Source: an uncultured Verrucomicrobia subdivision 3 bacterium
Lineage (GTDB): Bacteria > Verrucomicrobiota > Verrucomicrobiae > Limisphaerales > CAMLLE01
DNA: 5,320 nucleotides
Direction of reading: 5' to 3'
Assembly: GCA_946480555.1 (NCBI GenBank)
Contig: CAMLLE010000264.1
Location: 1-5,320 of the forward strand
The first letter of the stretch is position 1. The number at the start of each line of letters is the position of its first letter. The notes beneath the pieces were generated by a model that ran no database searches, was not told the DNA's origin, and worked only from the letters and a program-made list of their open reading frames with translations. Positions 1 to 5,320 of the stretch are shown here, in pieces. Position numbers and translations under genes: made by a program.

Positions 1-1
1 G

Positions 2-337
2 ACGATCGAGGCCGACGAACAAATGCTGCGGCAGGTGTTGTTCAACCTGGTGCTGAATGCGATCCAGGCATTGGGCGAGGGCGGCGAGATCCAGATCGTT
101 ACCCAGAAGCGAAACGCATCCGGCGCAGTGCTGGAAGTCCGGGACAACGGCCCCGGTGTCCCGCTCGAGCGCCGGAAGGAAATCTTCAAGCCGTACTTCA
201 CGACTCACCGGAAAGGCACCGGCCTGGGTCTGGCCATTGTGCAACAGATCGTGCTGGCTCACGGGTGGGAAATCGAATGCGCCGCGAACGAGCCAAAAGG
301 GGCGATCTTCCGCATCACGCACTTGAAGCTCGTGTGA
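2..337 (+). CDS. Sensor histidine kinase, C-terminal ATP-binding domain (5' partial)
   Basis: This is the last 111 residues of a two-component sensor kinase; the reading frame is open to the left window edge, so the sensor and dimerisation/phosphoacceptor parts lie outside. The visible part is the HATPase_c domain, which binds ATP and phosphorylates a histidine in the same dimer. Motifs appear in canonical order: an N box (NLVLNAIQAL, about fragment residues 15-24), a G1 box (DNGPGV), an F box (FKPYFTT) and a G2 box (GTGLGLAIV). The IEADEQMLRQVLFNLVLNA-type N box resembles the NtrB/AtoS-like group of kinases, which often signal to sigma-54-dependent regulators; that subgroup assignment is inference. 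The first in-frame ATG (position 23) is internal to the domain and is not the true start. The frame ends at TGA 335-337. No response regulator is visible downstream, where the next gene is convergent ligA. Signal and partner are unknown. Confidence 0.93.
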   Translation, partial: TIEADEQMLRQVLFNLVLNAIQALGEGGEIQIVTQKRNASGAVLEVRDNGPGVPLERRKEIFKPYFTTHRKGTGLGLAIVQQIVLAHGWEIECAANEPKGAIFRITHLKLV

Positions 338-342
338 GGAAC

Positions 343-414
343 GGAGCGCGGGCGGCTCGCCCGCGCGAAGGAGGAAGACTCGTTAGGAACTCGCAGGCGA
401 GCCGCCCGCGCTCC
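343..414. repeat. Palindromic repeat element between convergent genes
   Basis: The arms 343-361 (ggagcgcgggcggctcgcc) and 396-414 are perfect 19-bp reverse complements. They extend to 23 bp (343-365 and 392-414) with one mismatch, around a 26-nt loop. The element starts 5 nt after the histidine kinase stop and ends 9 nt after the ligA stop, filling nearly the whole 86-nt gap. It could fold in both transcripts and act as a bidirectional terminator or 3'-end stabiliser. However, the tract after it is only tttgcttcgtt on the plus strand and has no T run on the minus strand, so a classical intrinsic terminator is not convincing. From memory, ggagcgcgggcggctcgcc-type palindromes are interspersed in many copies in verrucomicrobial genomes; only one copy is in this window. 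Confidence 0.85.
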
Positions 415-423
415 TTTGCTTCG

Positions 424-2898
<2,475 letters not shown>

Positions 2899-2911
2899 GC
2901 GTTGTTCAAGG

Positions 2912-3010
2912 AGCCACAGATGAACACAGATGAAACACAGATTTCGGAAGGAAGCGCGACGGTTCAGCAGACTCCCGCATCTGTGTTCAATCTGTGTTTC
3001 ATCTGTGGCT
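2912..3010. repeat. CACAGATGAA-type palindromic repeat between ygfZ and ligA
   Basis: The left arm 2912-2942 and right arm 2979-3010 are imperfect reverse complements. The outer 12 bp (agccacagatga) match exactly, then one single-base gap, 8 matches, 2 mismatches and 9 matches follow, around a 36-nt spacer. Each arm is itself built from an ACAGAT unit repeated three times at about 10-11 nt spacing. The element begins 17 nt after the ygfZ stop and could form a long hairpin at the 3' end of that transcript, without a clear T run. From memory, repeats of the form agccacagatgaacacagat are widespread in Verrucomicrobiota and Planctomycetota genomes, where their mobilising agent and role are unclear. 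The rest of the 177-nt gap holds the decayed copy 2861-2898 and short unassigned stretches. Confidence 0.85.
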
Positions 3011-3027
3011 AAGAACTCAGGTTCCAC

Positions 3028-4107
3028 TCACTTCAGCGCGCACACGCGGACGGACGCCGTGCCGGATTCCGTGGGCAATTGCAGTTCGGTTCCAGGCTGG
3101 TTGCATTCGCGGCGCACGTAGCCCAGGGCAATCACAGTTCCAGCGTCCGGCGATCGCGCGGCGCTGGTGATGAATCCGACTTCGCGATCGTTCTGAAACA
3201 GCTTGGTGCCCCGGTTGGGGATGGATTTCAGTTCAGACGTGACGGCGAGACCGCGCAGCTCGCGGTTCACATGGCCAATGCTGTGGACGCGGTTGATCAC
3301 TTCCTGACCGATATAACAGCCCTTGTTGTAGCTGATGGCGGAAGCTTCGATGCCGCATTCCAGCGGCAGATTGGATTCATCCATGTCGATGCCGAAGCGC
3401 GGAACGCCAGCTTCGATGCGCGCGATTTCGAACGCTTCCATTCCCACCGCGGCACCGCCGACCTTGGTTGCTGCCGCGATCAATTTATCCGCCACGGCTC
3501 CGAGTGATTTCGTTGGGACGAAGAGATCGAACCCGCCGTTTCGCAAGCGGGCGTGGGTGGCGATGTAAAGTTCACCCAGCATCGGGTCCGAAGCGTGTGC
3601 GATGTGCAGCGGCGCGCCGGAGAAAAAAGGAAACAACTCCAATGCTTCAACCGCATTGATCGCCTTCGGCCCTTGCACGCTGAGCAAGCCGTAATGCGGT
3701 GCGACATCGACGATCTGGACTTCGTCCGAGACGATGAATTTCTCGAGCCGGCCGGAAACGGTTTGAGTCAGGCCGGGTTCGAAGTCGAGGAGCAGTTCGT
3801 CCTGGAGCGCGTAGATGAACAGGTCGCTCTGCATCCTCCCCTTGGCGGTGGTGATTGCCGCGTAACAGCCTTCGCCGACCTTCAGTCGTTTCACGTCGTT
3901 GGTCACCTGGCCGTGCAGGAAGCGGACGCGATCCGCGCCGAGCAGACAAAACCGGCTGCGAAAACTGAGATCGACCACACCGGCGGATTCGCGCAAGGCG
4001 GCGTGTTCGCGAAGCGGATCGCCGTAATGCGCGACGGCTTCCTGTCCGTTCCATTCAACGAAGCGGGCGTTCAGACTTCGGTGCAATTCATGCAACTCAA
4101 GGGGCAT
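3028..4107 (-). CDS. ygfZ: YgfZ/GcvT-like folate-binding protein
   Basis: The predicted product is a 359-aa cytoplasmic protein of the YgfZ family, paralogous to the aminomethyltransferase GcvT. YgfZ proteins bind tetrahydrofolate and support assembly or repair of certain Fe-S enzymes, including the tRNA thiomethylase MiaB in E. coli. The decisive motif is KGCYIGQE at residues 262-269 with the conserved cysteine C264, followed by an INRVHSIGHVNR stretch. Upstream are the GcvT-like FLHGQVTND segment (64-72) and GVPRFGIDMDESNLPLECG (about 234-252), which are typical of the folate-binding fold. A C-terminal beta-barrel (about 280-359) completes the usual length. I chose ATG 4107 because MPLELHELH begins at the family's normal N-terminus and a weak AAAGAAA purine run lies just before it. 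The frame stays open to ATG 4221, but those 38 extra codons are compositionally unlike the family. The frame ends at TGA 3030-3028. Genuine GcvT is the alternative, and the KGCYxGQE signature argues against it. Confidence 0.9.
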   Translation of the reverse strand: MPLELHELHRSLNARFVEWNGQEAVAHYGDPLREHAALRESAGVVDLSFRSRFCLLGADRVRFLHGQVTNDVKRLKVGEGCYAAITTAKGRMQSDLFIYALQDELLLDFEPGLTQTVSGRLEKFIVSDEVQIVDVAPHYGLLSVQGPKAINAVEALELFPFFSGAPLHIAHASDPMLGELYIATHARLRNGGFDLFVPTKSLGAVADKLIAAATKVGGAAVGMEAFEIARIEAGVPRFGIDMDESNLPLECGIEASAISYNKGCYIGQEVINRVHSIGHVNRELRGLAVTSELKSIPNRGTKLFQNDREVGFITSAARSPDAGTVIALGYVRRECNQPGTELQLPTESGTASVRVCALK

Positions 4108-4230
4108 GATTTCTTTTGGCGGGAATTGCGGTCGGGCGCAACTCCTTTGCGGCGGATCTAACGCAAGGGTGCTAGGAGGCAAAGATGCGAAGTGACGGGA
4201 TTGAACTTCGAGCGACGCCACCTGATCCGT

Positions 4231-4297
4231 AGGAGACGACGTGAGGTGTCTGATCCATTTCGGAAACAGAAGTGAGAGACTCCTTACGTCGTCTCCT
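4231..4297. repeat. Palindromic repeat (aggagacgacgt) between rluD and ygfZ
   Basis: The arms 4231-4251 and 4277-4297 are reverse complements at 19 of 21 positions, and the outer 12 bp (aggagacgacgt / acgtcgtctcct) are perfect. The loop is 25 nt. The element starts 22 nt downstream of the rluD stop and may form a hairpin in that transcript; no T run follows on the minus strand, so terminator function is uncertain. A short direct repeat, ctgatcc, occurs just outside the left arm (4222-4228) and just inside it (4250-4256). The remaining part of this 212-nt gap, 4108-4230, should contain the ygfZ leader. I see no convincing promoter there and no other structured element. Confidence 0.8.
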
Positions 4298-4319
4298 GTG
4301 GCAGTTGATGGGAAATAAA

Positions 4320-5258
4320 CTACCGGACCGCGCGCAGGAAGTCTTCGAAATCAGCGGGGCGGGGGGCTTCGAAGCTCAGGGACCGCCCGCTCTTGGGATG
4401 GACAAACCCAAGTTGAAAGGCGTGCAGCATCACGCGCGGCGCCTCGAATCCCATCAGCTCCGCGAAGCGACGGTTTTGACGCTGGCCGTAAGTATCATCG
4501 CCCGCAAGGGGAAATCCAAGGTGTTGAAAGTGAACGCGGATTTGATGTGTACGCCCGGTGTGGAGCTCAGCTTCGACGAGTGTGGATGCGCGCAGCCGTT
4601 CCAGCACGCGATAGCTCGTGTGCGCCTCGCGGCCGGAATCGTCCGTCACCGCCATGCGTTTGCGATGGGACGGATGGCGCGCAATGGCGGCGCGGATTTC
4701 GCCTTTGTCGCGCGGCAACTCGCCGCAGGTGATGCCGTGGTAGATTTTCTCCACACTGCGATTGGCGAATTGAGCCGAGAGCGCAAGGTGTGCGGAATCG
4801 TTCTTCGCCACCACCAGGCAGCCGCTGGTTTCCTTGTCGAGACGATGCACGATTCCTGGCCGCGCGACGCCGCCAATCCCGCTCAGCTGGCCGTGGCAAT
4901 GATGCAGCAGCGCGTTGACCAGAGTTTGGTCATCATGTCCGGCCGCGGGATGCACGACGAGCCCGGCGGGCTTGTTCAGCACGAGCAGGGATTCGTCCTC
5001 GAAAAGAACGTCAAGCGGGATTTCCTGTGGCTGCGCTTCGGCTGGCTTGGCTTCGGGCCAGTAAATCTCCACCTGTTCACCGGCGTGAGGCGAGTGCGTG
5101 GGTTTTACGGTGCGGCCGTTCACTCGGATGTGGCCCTGCTCGATCAGCCGTTGCAGCGTGCCGCGCGAGACGGCTGGGAACTGGCTGCGCAGAAATGTGT
5201 CCAGGCGTTCGGCCCGGAGTGTTTTCTCGATGACGAGCACTTCGGTGCGGTCAGGCAT
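4320..5258 (-). CDS. rluD: RluA/RluD-family 23S rRNA pseudouridine synthase
   Basis: This 312-aa enzyme isomerises uridine to pseudouridine in RNA. RluD in E. coli modifies three uridines in helix 69 of 23S rRNA, at the ribosomal subunit interface. An N-terminal S4 RNA-binding domain covers about residues 14-60 (SRGTLQRLIEQGHIRVNG). The catalytic domain begins with the NKPAGLVVHP motif (95-104) and carries HRLDKETSG at 138-146, with catalytic aspartate D141. The ELHTGRTHQIRVH segment (231-243) and GDDTYG (253-258) follow. S4 domain, length and motifs fit the RluD branch; exact target specificity within RluA/RluC/RluD is inferred. I chose ATG 5258 because the motif spacing from there fits the family and it overlaps the stop of the upstream frame (ATGCCTGA), implying translational coupling; a GGAAG lies 12 nt upstream. 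A GTG at 5309 would add 17 basic, low-complexity residues and is less likely. The frame ends at TAG 4322-4320. Confidence 0.92.
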   Translation of the reverse strand: MPDRTEVLVIEKTLRAERLDTFLRSQFPAVSRGTLQRLIEQGHIRVNGRTVKPTHSPHAGEQVEIYWPEAKPAEAQPQEIPLDVLFEDESLLVLNKPAGLVVHPAAGHDDQTLVNALLHHCHGQLSGIGGVARPGIVHRLDKETSGCLVVAKNDSAHLALSAQFANRSVEKIYHGITCGELPRDKGEIRAAIARHPSHRKRMAVTDDSGREAHTSYRVLERLRASTLVEAELHTGRTHQIRVHFQHLGFPLAGDDTYGQRQNRRFAELMGFEAPRVMLHAFQLGFVHPKSGRSLSFEAPRPADFEDFLRAVR

Positions 5259-5320
5259 TCGAATCGGTGGCTTCCGGCTTGGGCGAATTCGTTTCGGCGA
5301 CTTTCGCACGGCGCTCCGTT
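5251..5320 (-). CDS. C-terminal end of an unidentified upstream gene (5' partial)
   Basis: A minus-strand frame, different from that of rluD, is open from the right window edge to TGA 5253-5251. Its last ~23 codons read as a charged, Pro/Ala/Glu/Ser-rich tail ending PKPEATDSNA, as disordered protein C-termini often do. The stop overlaps the rluD ATG by 8 nt (ATGCCTGA), the arrangement expected for consecutive co-translated genes. No domain is visible, so the product cannot be named. In several bacteria, for example Bacillus, the gene before an rluD-like gene is lspA (lipoprotein signal peptidase), which is one possibility only. The frame is short and could be fortuitous. Confidence 0.5.
   Translation of the reverse strand, partial: TERRAKVAETNSPKPEATDSNA

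Noticed and set aside
343..414. CRISPR-like repeat or tRNA-like structure
   Set aside because: There is only one hairpin with no spaced direct repeats, and no tRNA arms or conserved T-loop can be seen.
3553..4161. 202-aa plus-strand open frame opposite ygfZ
   Set aside because: It mirrors the codons of a clear YgfZ coding region and shows no domain of its own.
4108..4221. N-terminal extension of YgfZ from ATG 4221
   Set aside because: The 38 extra residues resemble translated noncoding DNA, and MPLELHELH at 4107 matches the family's usual N-terminus.

Overview
The window is GC-rich chromosomal housekeeping DNA. Its protein flavour and its interspersed palindromic repeats suggest a member of the Verrucomicrobiota (soil Pedosphaera- or Chthoniobacter-like) or a close PVC relative. 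That assignment is an inference from remembered family features; no search was run.

Layout: the 3' end of a two-component sensor histidine kinase (2-337, + strand) converges on a run of minus-strand genes. In transcription order these are: the last ~23 codons of an unidentified gene (5320-5251); an RluD-type 23S rRNA pseudouridine synthase (5258-4320) whose start overlaps that gene's stop; a YgfZ/GcvT-like folate-binding protein (4107-3028); and an NAD+-dependent DNA ligase, LigA (2850-424). The three complete genes serve rRNA modification, Fe-S protein maintenance and DNA replication/repair. They need not form one functional pathway. The rluD-ygfZ and ygfZ-ligA gaps are 212 and 177 nt, so a single tight operon is not evident.

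The distinctive content is the repeats. Each of the three gaps between identified genes carries a palindromic element of a different sequence family, placed 5-22 nt after a stop codon: 343-414, 2912-3010 (with a decayed partial copy at 2861-2898) and 4231-4297. A fourth palindrome (1381-1474, arms matching 25/28) lies inside ligA. It is read in frame as about 31 extra residues between the two cysteine pairs of the LigA zinc finger, and all four cysteines are kept. This resembles the protein-coding palindromic elements known from Rickettsia and is the most interesting observation here. LigA is 808 aa, against about 670 usually, because of this and at least two other insertions.

I found no tRNA, rRNA, CRISPR array, transposase or recognisable novel multi-gene system. 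No gap between genes exceeds 300 nt. Long plus-strand reading frames opposite ligA, ygfZ and rluD are GC-driven shadows.
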